This document shows, piece after piece, positions 22,505-34,199 of a stretch of DNA of 64,000 nucleotides. The notes below the pieces were generated by a model. The model saw only the letters and a list, made by a program, of their open reading frames with translations. It was not told where the DNA came from and ran no database searches. Source of the DNA: Dastarcus helophoroides. Lineage: Eukaryota > Arthropoda > Insecta > Coleoptera > Bothrideridae. Location: positions 26,584,162 through 26,648,161 of the forward strand of contig CM053337.1 of assembly GCA_028583605.1 (NCBI GenBank). The letters run 5' to 3'. Position numbers and translations under genes: made by a program. The number at the start of each line of letters is the position of its first letter. The first letter of the stretch is position 1.

Positions 22505-24045
22505 AACTACCATTTATCGATAACATTGATTTAGGTGCGTCGAGAGAAGGCGCCTTAAAGCGATTTGTTACTTTAGAAACAAAACTAAAGAAAAATCCGA
22601 AGCTTAAGAATCAGTATTCGGATTTCATGACAGATTATTTAAACTTAGGTCATATGGAAAGGGTTCCATTAAATGAAATTGATAATGCTCGAGCTCATTA
22701 TCTCCCTCACCACGTAATTTTGAAGGAATCGAGTGTAACAACAAAATTAAGAGTGGTGTTTGACGCATCCGCGAAAACGAGAAATGGTCGCAGCTTAAAT
22801 GATAATTTACTCTGCGGTTCTGTTGTTCAAGATGATCTCTTCACTATTTTAATGAGATTTCGGTGCTACCAGTACGTGTTGACCGCCGACATAGGCAAAA
22901 TGTATTGGCAGATTGCGATAAATGCGTGCTATACCGATTATCAAAGAATATTTTGGCGTTTCAATGCTGGTGAACCGAAAAAAATATTCAGATTGGCCAC
23001 TTTGACATATGGCGCGAAACCAGCCAGCTTTTTAGCCAGTCGTTGTTTAAAGGAACTTGCCAAATCTCATGTTCCACAAATGGGAAATCTACCCAAATCA
23101 AGAACCGAGCCTTTACGCTCTTTTTTAAGAACCGGAGTTGATTACGCAGGCTCGATTTTGATTAAAGATACAAGAGGGCGAGGTAAGGCCAAGTCTAAGG
23201 CTTATATTGCCATATTCGTTTGTTTTGCCACTAAGGCCGTGCATATCGAACTTGTGGGTTATCTTACGATGGAATCTTTTGTAAATTGCCTGAAAAGATT
23301 TATAGCGCGTCGCGGACATGTCTCCGATATCTATTGTAACAACGCAACCAATTTTGTGGGAGCAAATAATGAATTTAATAAATTATTTAAATTTTCTGAA
23401 TCCAAGAACAAAATAATCGATGAATTGGCACCGAAACAAATTAATTTTCATTTTAATCCTCCACGATCAGCTCATTTTGGGGGTCTTTGGGAAAGAGGGG
23501 TCCGTTCAATCAAATTTCATTTAAAACGAGCAATCGGAGATGCTTCTGTCACTTTCGAGGAGATGTATACTCTATTGACCCAAATCGAAGCAATTTTGAA
23601 TTCGCGACCATTAACCCCTTTATCCTCCGATCCCAACGATTTCTCAGTCCTTACACCGGCTCATTTCCTTATTGGAGAATCGCTAATGGCTCCAGTGGAA
23701 CCCGATCTAGAATGTGTAAAATTGAACCGACTTTCCCGATGGCAAAGAAGGGAACAGCTACGTCAACATTTTTGGAAAAGATGGACCCGCGAATATCTTC
23801 AGCAAATACAAGCTCGAACTAAGTGGCAACAACCGGTTGATCAATCGCCAGTTCGGCTGGACGCCATGGTAGTTTTAATTAATGAAAATCTACCACCAAT
23901 TCGATGGTCGCTTGGAAGAATCGTGGAAATTCACCCAGGCAGAGACGGCATTATCCGCGTCGTCACAGTGCGAACAAAGTGCGGATTAGTGAAAAGGGCA
24001 GTCTCCAAGGTGTGCGTGTTACCTGGAGTGAGCTCATCGGAGTGA
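22415..24045 (+). pseudogene. BEL/Pao pol with two deletions (RT fragment fused to integrase)
   Basis: The coding frame begins after the gag junction near 22415; an ATG at 22627 gives a 472-residue frame. Numbered from it, residues 43-48 (VVFDAS) and 87-96 (ADIGKMYWQI) are the N-terminal half of the reverse transcriptase, with the first catalytic Asp. Sequence stops at TYGAKPASFL (127-136). It continues in frame with integrase at GVDYAG (170-175), IYCNNATNF (235-243) and HFGGLWERGV. The YVDD box, RNase H and HHCC domain are gone. The second catalytic Asp of the integrase (normally SDNGT) reads N, so the integrase is probably inactive too. The frame ends at TGA 24043-24045. Confidence 0.9.
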
Positions 24046-24370
24046 AGGTAAAAATGAGTTCTCATAAAAAATGATAGTGCAAGGACACGTTTGCTCAAAA
24101 ATTGACATATGTGTAACGTATGATTTATTAGTTTTTCGTTTGCGAAAACACGAACAGAAATTTGTTGAACTGAATGTTTGTGTTTATACATGTTTGTTTT
24201 ATTTATTTCTGTGTACCATGTACTGTTGTTTGTGATTTCTTTATTATATGTCTCTATAGTTCGTAAGAATTGTAATATTTCATGGTTGCTAATTTCTCAA
24301 CTATCTTAATGTCTTTTGTAGGTTTGTTTTATATTTTCTATGTAGTTGTGTTGGAAGCCTCCTGGTTCCA

Positions 24371-24382
24371 AGGGGGGCAATA
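24371..24382 (+). other. BEL polypurine tract
   Basis: AGGGGGGCAATA lies directly before the 3' LTR, where the plus-strand primer is expected. The preceding 24046-24370 is untranslated and AT-rich. Confidence 0.7.
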
Positions 24383-24649
24383 TGTTAGTTATCTAAGATA
24401 TTTAGTGTAAGAAATGGTCAGATCGCCACTTGACCACCGGAAGCATGTGGCCTGACCAGCGACTCTATTAGAACAATAGAACACATGTGGGGTAAAACTT
24501 GGTGTTTTGAAGTAGTCTGTAGGTTTTGTACAAAAGAATTGCATCCCAGATCTCGGCGATGTCAGTTCATTTAATAAACGTCGTTAAGTTTACATAAAAC
24601 GCGTTTCATTTTTATCAGAGCTATCAAGACCTGATAGTGATCCCGAACA
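24383..24649 (+). repeat. BEL 3' LTR
   Basis: This is the second LTR copy, 267 bp, followed by the ATATC duplication (24650-24654). AATAAA is at 24573-24578. Confidence 0.95.
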
Positions 24650-24654
24650 ATATC

Positions 24655-25474
24655 CTTTGACTACATGTAGTTATATCCATATAGTAACAATAGGAAAAAT
24701 ACTGACCTACTGGCTGCAGTGTACTAACAAATAAATAATGCATTTTGGCAATTGTTAAGTTCGAATTAACGTACAGTTTGGATTAGCTGGTACGATAATA
24801 GTGGGGCTCTATTTTTGGGAATCTATCAATGTTTGCTGCGTTGTTGTTTTCTTCACGCATTCTTATAATCACTGCACATGCGTAGATCAGTATATCGTTG
24901 CAACATAGGTCAAATTATCATCAAACCAAGGGGTGTGATGGATCCAAACTTGATATGTTGGTTATGACTATCTTTTATACCTCATATTGGGGTATATATT
25001 ATAGTCACAAGTACGCGACTTTGTGAGATGAAAGAGACGAGATATAGACATAGAAATATTGGTAAAACAATTTTGCAAATTGTGTCAGCTACCGCACTTA
25101 GTCTGATGACTGACGAAATACAGTGAGCGGACTAAATTAAATTGTTTAATTTATGTATGAATTACAAATTGTCTCTAAATTAAAAACCAACCAAATTCTT
25201 TTCAAATACAAAATTTTTTCTATAACCATTGGCAATATTTATGGAATTGGTAAATGTGTTGTTAATGTCTTAGATAAAGAGCATTTATTCGTAATTCGCA
25301 ATGAAAGGATGACTAACATACTTTACAGGATCGCCTCCGTTTGCGCTAAAATGTTCGATTCCAACCGCAATTACTGCATTGCGTGCAATTTAATAAACTT
25401 GTATACTATCTCCTAAATAAAATGAAAGTATTTTAGGATCCTTACAGGAATCTCTTTCAAATAATACCTCACGT
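24655..25474. other. gene-free sequence
   Basis: Unique AT-rich DNA. The 87-codon frame at 25153-25416 has no recognisable motif. A CTGATGA...GAAA string near 25104 was examined and rejected as a hammerhead. Confidence 0.5.
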
Positions 25475-25622
25475 GATTGTGTAGTGTAAGGAACTCTCTA
25501 GAAACATTTGATAATGAGAAGAGGCCTCGAGAATAAATCATTCGGCAGATACGCGTTCTAGACATTTCGGCGAGCGCCACCCCGATATGTACGGAGATCC
25601 GTTCTAGAAACCGGAAAGGTGT
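25475..25622 (+). repeat. partial Gypsy-type LTR fragment
   Basis: The stretch aligns to the middle of the solo LTR at 61371-61709 read on its own strand. Shared blocks include GTGTAAGGAA, TCTAGAAACATTTG, CGAGAATAAA, GTACGGAGATCCGTTCTAGA and AAACCGGAA. Both ends are lost and divergence is greater than among the other copies. Confidence 0.75.
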
Positions 25623-27006
25623 TCTACCATTGCCGATCACCTAAAATTGTGATCTTGTGATGTGGCTCCAATCAACTTGAAGGTTAAGCACCACTGCTTC
25701 TACAAAGAGGCTTGTTAGTGTGTGTCCGTGGTTTGAGAAAGAGAAGATAATTATAATTCACTAAATTCTATACAATAAATAGAGAATTTTCCGTGGGATA
25801 GAATTTAAAAAAGAAATTCAATTCTTGCATAGGTGTTCTTTTTCGGAGTTATCCATACGTTTATGCTTAAGATAATTAAAACCAGGTACATAAAATAAAA
25901 AATTAAGTTATAGTCTACTTACGTTCAAAATATTAATTCTTCTGCTGACAAGAACGTATAGTCTTTGAAACAGATAATAGACATGCTACAAAGCAACTTG
26001 TTATTTTGTTTTAAATTAAGCTGGCGCTTTAATTAATCTGGAAAATATTCAATTATCTTTAGAGCATCTAACTTTTAATTATTTTACTGGAGAAGAAATT
26101 ATCGGACTTGGAATTCTACATAGGAATTAATTATTTATTGAAAAATTCTCAGATACTCATATTCATGAAAACAACAAAATATTCGCTTACTGTATTGAAT
26201 TCCTAAGGAATATTAATTTATCTCAGAAGCTGCGGGCATTTTAATAATTAAGAGATTGAAGTACGCATCCTTTTCGATTTGATTAAATCCTTTTTAAAGG
26301 TTACGTTTGTCCATCATTTGATACTGTTCCTGCGTCTGGAACACTGGCCTTTTTGGATTCAGTTCAGAATAAACGATTGATTTATGGTTGATGGGTTGAG
26401 TTTTTGACTGATGAGAATGTAAGTCAGTTCTCTCAGACACTGGAATAGAGGCAGATAGATGTTGATTACCATGCAGGGACTTTTAGGAAACTTTTACTCG
26501 CACTAGAAACCTTACAATTAGTATTGTACGAGAGTAAGTTATTAATAGGCTCGCCAGTGCCCATTAGCAGCCATTGTGCAAATTTTACTAGCGCTCCCAT
26601 TAAACAATCAATAAATTTAAAAAATAAAACATTCCCATCAAAAGTTTGAAAAATGTTAGCCAAGAAGTTTAAAAAAGTCTAAATTACAATGAAAATACAT
26701 AACATTGGTAATATGTGTCAAACTTCCAAGTTCCAAAAAAGTTTTAGCTTTGAATTTTAAAGAGAAAGAAATTCTTAAAATATTGAGAGTTTTTATTAAA
26801 AGATTTTGGGAGATTTTTTTAACATTTTTGAGATTAGGATATGAACATTTTAAATATTAAGGTCTACAGAAGAAAATCGACAGTTCAAAAAAAAATAATA
26901 TTTTGAAAATGTTCAGTTTCTCCTAAAGTTAACCTATTCTTACAATTTAGTATTTTTTTTACATAATTGATATTTCCAATCCCTCCTTCGTAGAATTCTT
27001 TAATAT
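25623..27006. other. gene-free sequence
   Basis: AT-rich unique DNA with no supported gene. The minus frame at 26466-26663 has no recognisable motif. Confidence 0.5.
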
Positions 27007-27165
27007 TGTAACGAAATGTAATTATAAAGTTTAGTTAAGGAAATTTTCTAGAAGAATCTGATAAGGGAAAGCGGCCGCTATAATGAAGCAAACGGCAAAT
27101 AAGCGTTCCAGAAACGATAAGCCTTATCTACGGGATTCTTCTAGAACCCGGCACGAGATCTACCT
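27007..27165 (+). repeat. partial Gypsy-type LTR, 5' portion
   Basis: It starts TGTAACGAAATGTA right after ATAT (27003-27006). It matches the first half of the LTR at 48828-49165, including AAGCGGCCGC, TTCTAGA and the A/G-CCGG block, then stops near 27165. The ATAT flank is the same 4-bp target seen at two other copies of the family. Confidence 0.8.
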
Positions 27166-27170
27166 ATTGT

Positions 27171-27298
27171 AAAAAATATAAATTTCAAAGTTAATTAGGA
27201 TTTTATAAAAAGCAAAAAAAACCGGAATAATTATAAAAAATATAAATTTCAAAGTTAATTAAGATTTTATAAAAAGCAAAAAAGACCGGAATAATTGT
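27171..27298. repeat. 64-bp tandem duplication
   Basis: Two head-to-tail 64-bp units (27171-27234 and 27235-27298) begin AAAAAATATAAATTTCAAAG and end with CCGGAATAATT. They differ at three or four positions. They start a few bases after the LTR fragment. Confidence 0.9.
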
Positions 27299-28695
27299 AA
27301 GAAGTCAAATTTCGAGAAAGAATTAAAATCTCACAACTAAGTAAGTTCAAAATCGTTTTTTAGGCTCGAAACTTTACAATTTAAAAAAAAATCCAAATCT
27401 AAAGATAGGTGTCAATTAGACTCGAAAGTTTGCCGCTGGTTTTTTAAATAGATCTTTGTTTCCACAAAATTGCGAGTTTACATTTGAAATGGTTACATTT
27501 TTTTCCCTAAAATTATACTTCAAATTTGAAATATTGTTTTTTTTTTTAATTTTAACCCCAAGAAGTTTACCTTTTTACAAAATTTCGAATAATAAATTAA
27601 AATTCTGGACTGAAGCTTTCCTGATTTAGATATGGTTTTTGTTTTCATTTTATAAATAATTTTGAAATATTAACGTTTTCCAAGCATTGCTAAGTAAGTT
27701 TGGAATGAAATTTTGATTGATGAACCTGTGAAACTGTTTTGTTAATCATTTCCAAAATTGGTAGGCCCCTATTCTTTTACAAATTAAAATGGACCAAAAA
27801 ATCGACCAACGCGACCTGCTGCATACTTAAGTACGTACAAAAGAAATGCCATTTGATAAAGGTACACTTTTTAATGATAGAGTTGGATGCAATCAAAATT
27901 AATAAACAAGATTAAATTATTTCAATATTTAAAAATATATCTTCTTTCCAAAATGAAATTTTGAAGCTGATTTCAATTGCCCCAAGTATAATTAATTTAA
28001 TCAATAAAATGACATGCAAGATCCTGGGTCGGAATATGCATTAAAAATTAGCAACGTCCATATTCCCAGTAATGATGTGTCTTTGGTTCGTTTTTTGCTC
28101 TAAAAGATGCATTTCCAATTTTTAAATATGTATAACTACTTATGCATCAAAATATTTAAAATACCTAATTGCAGTGAATCTTTGCTGAAAGCACCCCTAA
28201 AATGTGGTATTCTGGAGAGTAAATAGGCGAAATAGTCCGAAATTATTTACCGGGTAATTTTCCCAGGGGTTTAGCTTGATTGATGCAACGTAATATGTTA
28301 AGTAGATTTTAAAACGAACTCGGGTTAAACAAAATTAGTAGGACTTTGACTCACGGATATCTTTTAGTGTTCGGACCTGGGATGTATCTCATATATATTC
28401 ATAAATTTCCTTCCAACAGCGAGGCGAATGATTAGGTAGCATTTCACAACAGAAGTTGGGTCTGTTTTTTCTACATGGATTTTCGCCTTAGCTGAAGTCT
28501 TCATTAAAGTTTTATGGTAAAAATTTCAAGCTTTAGGCTTCGAGAAAAAGTCGTAATTTCAGGTGTGATCTCTAAAACTAACTGGTAAAATGTGAACTTT
28601 GAGCTTGACCAACGATTCGTGTTTTAATTTAATTGAGTGATCCAAATATCTTCTAAATAAAAATAAAAATCAAAATTGACTCACCTATGCTTATA
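27299..28695. other. gene-free sequence
   Basis: AT-rich, partly low-complexity DNA. Nothing is supported by frame, motif or repeat. Confidence 0.5.
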
Positions 28696-29780
28696 CGAGG
28701 GAGCCCAAAGAAAAAAAACAGGGATTTCGTCATAGCTTCTTTATTTCTTAATATTTCTACACCAAATTTTGATCTCCTTCAAAGTATTCTCCCTTGACCA
28801 TAACGTAGCTCTGCAAACGACCCTTTCATTGTTCAAAACGTTTTTTAAATTCATTTTTCGGGATATTCTTTAGACCTTCCTGCAATTTTCAGTTTACTTC
28901 CTCCTCAGCGCCAAAACGTTTTCCTCTCATGTCCCTTTTGAGTCTAAAGAACAAAACAAAATCATCTGGAGGTAGATCCGGTGAGAAGGAGGGGGGGGGG
29001 GTAGACAATTTGTGTCAGCCCATTTTTGGTCAAAACCGGCTTCACGGAGGGAGCGATGTGGGCATGCGCTTTTTCAGAATGGAAGAACTAGTCGCTTGTG
29101 CACCAAAGGTCTGTCCTTTTCTTGCGGATACTCTCCCTCAATCTATTGAAATCCTATAAGTAGAGCTTCTGGTTGGCGAGCTTTTTTGGGACGAGATGAA
29201 CCAGGTGTCTTCCACTGGCTTGATTGCTGCATTGTTTCGGGATCGTATCCATAGCACCACAAACCATCACCAGTAATCATCTTGGCAAAAAGTACACGGT
29301 CTTTTTTAAACTGATTTTGAAGTTCAAAACATGCCTGAAGTGGACGCTCTCTTTGCTAGCCTGTAAAAAAGCAAGTGACAAATTTGGCTGCAACTCTTCT
29401 CATGTGCAAATCTGCGGATAAAATCCTCTGAATTGAACTCCATGGTATCCCAGATATCTCATAGAGTTAATCAGTGGTTCGGAGATGGTCCTTATCAACG
29501 AAAGCATGGATTTTGTCAACGTTTTCGTCACTTCTTGACGTTAAGAAACGTTTTGAATGAGGTAGGTCTCTAATTGACATTTATCCATTTTTATAACTTG
29601 AAGACCACTCGTAGACTTTGGTTTTACTTAGGACAGCATCCCCATAAGCAGCATTAAAATGGATTTCGTGGCCGATTTCCCCAACAGGAAACAAAATTTG
29701 ACATCCGCGCCTTGCTCTCGAGAATCAGCCATCACGTGCGATCCTACTTCTGTCATTGCAGTTGATATCCAAATTTAAGT
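28696..29780 (-). pseudogene. mariner-like transposase relic
   Basis: On the minus strand, several frames give a mariner transposase. The N-terminal part is near 29750-29500. Then come IQRILSADLHMRRVAAKF near 29400 and GDGLWCYGYDPETMQQSSQW near 29250, which holds the first catalytic Asp. A deletion follows after RPKKAR. The second Asp region is near 29050, where the usual HDNA reads HSEK, and the C-terminal EYFEGDQNL is near 28790. A run of eleven G at 28991-29001 lies in the proline-rich stretch before the third Asp. The left end is TA followed by CGAGGG (28694-28701). No matching right-hand inverted repeat was found, so the right boundary is approximate. Confidence 0.8.
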
Positions 29781-29944
29781 AGACAAGGAGTAAATTAACA
29801 TATGTGACAATGCGTTGACAATTGTTTGCTTTTTTGGATGTTTAAATTAATTATTGCCTTTGTTATTTGAATATTGTAATTTATTGATTTATCGTTTATA
29901 ATGACATGTCTTAAATCAATAAATTAATGCAGAAATATTAAGTA

Positions 29945-31138
29945 AGAGGGGTGTCTTTTTTGTTTTGCATATAGCCTTAATAAAAAAAATATGTCAGATT
30001 TTAGATACATATTTATTTTTTTTCAATTTATTTGTCATTACTGTCGATGCACTTTTGCATTCTCTTAGGCTAGTTGCTAAAGCAACACTCTTCAATGAAT
30101 ATGTTCGAAATCCCCATTTGTAAAGCATGACAGCTTCTTCAGGCGATTGAAACCGTTTCCACGCAATGCATTCTTGACGGTTGGAGATGTTAAAAATCAT
30201 TGGGCCTTAGGTCAGGGATACACAAAAAAAGCATTTCAATGTTTTGTTGGCCCAAAAACTCAACTATTTGTCGAGCGGTGTGAGCATTCGCATTATCGTC
30301 GTGAATGATGATTCGAGGATGTGGGTTGTTTTTTCTTAGCTTAGAAATGATTTCTGGCAAACAAACGGTTACGTACCAATCCGTATTTACCGTTCTTCGA
30401 TCTTCTAGAGGAATTATGGCAACATATTCGGATTTTGACACAAAGGTCGCGACAATCTTTTTGGACACACTGCAGAAACGGATGACTTTGACTGGTTTCT
30501 ACTCATCTTGAAACCCCCAAACACATAACTTATTGCCCCCATTAAACAATTTAGAGTTCTTCGGCACCAACTGACACGAGCTGCCAATTGCTCCTTGGTC
30601 AACAGACGTGGGATGCAGTGAGAAACTAATTTTCTTCCGCCTAAGTCTTCGTGTAAAATCTCTTGGATTGAGGTCTTAGCAATGCCCAACAAACTCTTCA
30701 CCTCCCTTACGTGACGATCATCATTTATTGTCCCACGCACAGCATTAATGTTTTTCTGGATGACTACTGTTTTTGATGGACCTAGCCTAGGGTAATCGCT
30801 GAGATTTGTGCGTCCACGGTTAAATTCAGAATATCAGCGAGAAATTGTCGACTGATGCGGTGCTTCTTTACCAAAAATAGCAACCAACTTGGTAAGACAT
30901 TCTCATTGCGATAAAACTCTTTAAAAGTTATAAAAAATTATCGCTCGGAAATGCTTTCGATTCATGTTCATGTTTCTGAACGCCTTATTAGCTTCCAAAA
31001 TTCACTGTGAATAAACCACTTGTATTTTGATGAAATTTTCAACACGTAATAATGTAATGTTGAAGGTAACTTCCAAAATTTGAATTTCGTTACTTACCCC
31101 TTTGTGTGGCTATATGCAAAACTAAAGGGACAACCTCG
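29945..31138 (-). mobile_element. mariner transposon, minus strand, TA-flanked
   Basis: The ends are inverted repeats of about 31 bp sharing TTTTGCATATAGCC. The left begins AGAGGGGTGTC and the right reads inward CGAGGTTGTCC. TA lies outside both ends (29943-29944 and 31139-31140). The 1194-bp length is slightly short for mariner and fits an internal deletion in the transposase. Confidence 0.85.
30000..30960 (-). pseudogene. mariner transposase pseudogene with deletion of first catalytic Asp
   Basis: Overlapping minus frames at 30414-30740 and 30190-30468 give the transposase. The first has RGTINDDRHVREVKSLLGIA, part of the DNA-binding domain. The second has KIVATF, WYVTVCLPEI, then IIIHDDNANAHTARQIVEFL and PDLRPNDF, the second and third catalytic Asp regions. 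The segment that should hold the first Asp (GDE-W...YDPETK type) is missing between them, at about 30550. Frameshifts separate the parts, and stops follow PDLRPNDF. It cannot make an active enzyme. Confidence 0.85.
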
Positions 31139-31140
31139 TA

Positions 31141-32639
31141 TCAGCCGAAAAATGGTACGAAAAATTATCATTCAATCTCATTATTGGAGACAGGAATACC
31201 ACGACTTTTTTTTAGAAGCTTGACATTTTGCAAAGGTTTATTTTGGTAATACCTTGTGTCTTATTTAAAATAAAGATAATCAAATATTTTTGTTATTATT
31301 CGATAACTAATTGTAAAACGTTTTCAAGATAAGTGTATAAAATAAAAATTAAAGAATTAAAAAAACCGTAGCTCCCCAATTTGGACGTCATCTCGATGTT
31401 TTATTTCGCGTTAATGTTATAAAAAAAATATATGTAAAAAAAGTTGTTCAGAATTTAATTTTGAGTCCCAATGTTATATTTCATTGCCAAAAACCTTTTT
31501 CAATTAGCGGTAGTTTTGGGCAAAATATATGTTTAGGGAGTGGCGCTGTCTTAAGTTGTTACTTAAATTTAAGCTACTTTTCTTCGAAATATATCCATAA
31601 TATAGAACCTAGGTACCAAATCCTCATAACAAAATTTCCGCAATTCTTACTAAACTAAAGTTTTTTATATAGGTTTCTTATACGACTTAGGCATCCGTTA
31701 AGAAACGAATTTTCGCAACGCAGCCTCCAAGGAGGTAAAAATGTGTTTTAAGTTTTACATGCAATAAATAGGTCTCCTGGTTATGCCTGCTCTTAACAAA
31801 TAAAACATGTGGTTGCATTTGAATTTGCATACAGACGTTAATATTACAAATTTTGTTTTACTTTTCTTTATGAATACAAAAATCGAGTTTGAGATCTAAA
31901 TTTGAGGATTCAAGTTCACAAAGTTAAAAAAATAAACCATTAAAAAACAGTGTATCAAGTGATAAGTATCATGCTTGCATTTTCTTTTGTGAATTTTTAT
32001 ATTTTTTCACAATCTCAGCCTATTCAGGAATTCAAATGTTAATTTAAAGATTACTTTCTTCGATATTAAAACTGAAATTTTGTGATTAAATTCGAAACTT
32101 CAAGAAACAACTTTTAAGTCCGATTCGAATATTTAGCCTCAGATTCAAAGTTTTAAGAAAAATATATTTTTATTTACTTTGAGAAAGTTTTTGCCTTAAA
32201 AACAGTGAAGTTGTTACTGGTAATTTTTGGAGTAGAGTTACCACTTAAATTTATTCAAACTTATTAATAACACCCTATGTTACTATTTTCTTTAAGATAT
32301 TACTGATGATAACTGATGGTAAAAGCTATTTGTTCTATTATATTTAGCTCATTGTCACTGCGGTCGTGGTAAGTCTATGTATCATGGTATGACACGTTGA
32401 TAATTTGCATGAAATGAGGTGATTAGAGTTATTGTAAATAGTTGTATTTGTGGATTCAGCTGTATAATAATTGGAATATTCATGTTTATTATTAATTTTG
32501 CTTGTTCAATGTTCGTATATCGAAAAATTTATTTAATTGATAATTATGGTGTATATTACAGTCACTTTACGGTAGACATTGTTTGTTTTGTAGACATTTT
32601 AGGAAAATACGTTTGGTAAAAAAGTTTTTATCGGGCAGC
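31141..32639. other. gene-free sequence
   Basis: AT-rich unique DNA. Frames at 31461-31658 and 32419-32619 have no recognisable domain. Confidence 0.5.
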
Positions 32640-33000
32640 CCAGTAATTTTAACAATTTAAAAAGTAACACCCGTCGCTCTTCTTTGAATTGAATCCAAAA
32701 TAGTCCAACTGTGCTTTGTGGCTGAACTCCAAACATCAGACCAGTTAATGTTATTGTTGGCCTAACTTTAGCTTTATAAAGGGCAAGCATCTGATCAAAT
32801 GTGAAGTACCTTTTGGCTTAAAAACCCCTAGTTTCTGATAGTTGGATTGACAGTGGCATGCACATGGTCGTTCCAAAAGTTATTGCTTGCATTTACTCCT
32901 AGGATAGGTAGATCCGATAGGGAGGGTTTTACCTCCATGCGGATGTTGGTTGCATTATCCTTTGATGTTTTTTGTAGAGAGCCTTAGTTTTTTAGGCATT
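32640..33000 (-). pseudogene. LINE reverse transcriptase C-terminal fragment
   Basis: On the minus strand, frames joined by shifts give WNDHVHATVNP, LALYKAKVRPTIT, SDVWSSATKHSWTILDSIQR and a following RRATGV. This is the same late-polymerase region as the fragment at 4390-5110, and the two are clearly related at the DNA level. Stops and a shift between YKAKVRPT and SDVWSS show it is dead. No poly(A) tail or 5' end is visible. Confidence 0.8.
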
Positions 33001-33084
33001 AATGTTATCCAAACGTCTCTTTCCCCCCTTCAGTTTGATGTGAATATCTCGATGAATCATCTGTACCTGTTGTTCTCTTTACCT

Positions 33085-33245
33085 GTTGGGTGCAATGGAG
33101 TGGTCCTTGGTTATCTTCAAAATTTGAAATACAGAACTGATCCCCTGAAATCAAAAAAGATTAAAAAACACAACAAAGGTTGCTCCCTTTGTTTGTTGTG
33201 TTTTTTAATCTTTCTTGGTTTCAGGGGACAAGTTCTGTATTTTAA
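33085..33245. mobile_element. compact snap-back repeat with 12-bp flanking duplication
   Basis: The left arm (33126-33180) contains GAAATACAGAACTGATCCCC and GATTAAAAAACACAACAAAG. The right arm (33190-33244) is its inverted copy, ending GGGGACAAGTTCTGTATTTT. It shares the lead-in TGGTCCTTGGTTATCTTC with the copies at 9728 and 11120, but the hammerhead-like core in the middle has been lost. TTCTCTTTACCT occurs exactly on both sides (33073-33084 and 33246-33257), consistent with a 12-bp target-site duplication. Confidence 0.8.
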
Positions 33246-33257
33246 TTCTCTTTACCT

Positions 33258-33661
33258 ATCTAAAGCACAAAAGCATTATGGTTTGTCGGAGAAAAGAGAA
33301 GACATTAGACTACTATATCTGCGTAGCGGATTGACAGTTCAACTAAGATGTCATTTATGTGCAACAGAAACAGAGTATGAAACAGTGGAAGACTGCATTA
33401 ATGGCAAATATCTCAGATAAAAAGCCATCAACAACGACTTGAAGTGCTCTGTCAGGGAGAAACCTTGATTTTAAATGACAGATAGTGATAGTGATAGAAA
33501 TCCATAACATGTTAACTTAACGACACTAGGCTCTGCCAAATGTTTCTGAAATTTCCATGGAGTTTGATAAAAAAGATATTTTATCAATTTTGCCTGGTTT
33601 CCCAAGAAGTTTACCTGACGCAGTTAATTAATTTGCTTGTAGAATAAATTATGACAAAATT
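33258..33661. other. gene-free sequence
   Basis: No supported gene. The open frame spanning 32950-33420 crosses the snap-back repeat and is not a real protein. Confidence 0.5.
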
Positions 33662-33669
33662 ATGGAAAC

Positions 33670-34191
33670 TCGCAGCGGCTGATTCTATACAGCGCAAGAG
33701 TGTGCGCACCTCGTTAAATGAGTGATTGATTTTTTTCTATTTAATGTAAAAGACTAGGATTTATCACATTCTTAAGTACTAATTAATGATATCTTAATTA
33801 ACTAGTACATGTGAGTTACTTGGAATAAGGTGTCCATATGTTTTATGAGAAAATTTAAATAAGTTGGTGCGCTGGGAACTATGCACCTAGCGTGGCTGCC
33901 GTGCGATTCCAATCAACGGCATCCTCGAGGTACGAAGAAAGAATAAACTACAGAGCGCGCATTAAAGTTAGCGCAGTACGCCGCTCGCTCATCATGTTGC
34001 CACATGATGAATACGAAACAGAGTTTGAAGTGTGTATTTATGGTTTATGTGTTAAGATTTCTTTAACAAATTTTGTGTTTTAATTTTGTTTCGAAATGAA
34101 AAATAGATTTTCATATCGTCAACCTAAACTCTAACTATTAATATATTTTGCATCTGCGCACCCCCTGTTAAAAAGTCACCAGCCGCCACTG
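33670..34191. mobile_element. hAT-type MITE, short member
   Basis: The right end ends ACCAGCCGCCACTG and the left end is a mutated inverse of it (TCGCAGCGGCTG). The 8-bp flanks ATGGAAAC (33662-33669) and ACGGAAAC (34192-34199) match in 7 of 8. Both subterminal regions align, in inverted orientation, with the longer element at 57793-58812: the block GCGCAAGAGTGTGCG near the left end, and TGCATCTGCGCACCCCCTGT near the right. No transposase is encoded. Confidence 0.75.
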
Positions 34192-34199
34192 ACGGAAAC

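Larger units (their letters stand above)
20999..24649 (+). mobile_element. BEL/Pao LTR retrotransposon, internally deleted, with TSD
   Basis: Two 267-bp LTRs (20999-21265 and 24383-24649) differ at only two positions. The 5-bp duplication ATATC flanks the element (20994-20998 and 24650-24654). A tRNA-Tyr primer site and a polypurine tract are in the right places. The interior encodes a gag with a DUF1759 domain, then a shortened pol with reverse transcriptase and integrase parts. Protease, the YVDD half of the polymerase, RNase H and the integrase zinc domain are absent. Total length is 3.65 kb, against roughly 6-7 kb for complete BEL elements. It inserted recently but cannot be autonomous. 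Confidence 0.95.

Noticed and set aside
23487..23822. 111-codon frame inside the BEL integrase
   Set aside because: It is an out-of-frame shadow of the pol coding sequence.
25098..25140. CTGATGA...GAAA string with TTAGT/ACTAA flanks resembling a hammerhead
   Set aside because: Only five bases separate the core halves, too few for a stem II hairpin, and the base before the 3' flank is G, which is not allowed at the cleavage position.
32950..33420. 156-codon plus frame
   Set aside because: It crosses the snap-back repeat and its 12-bp flanks and has no protein motif.
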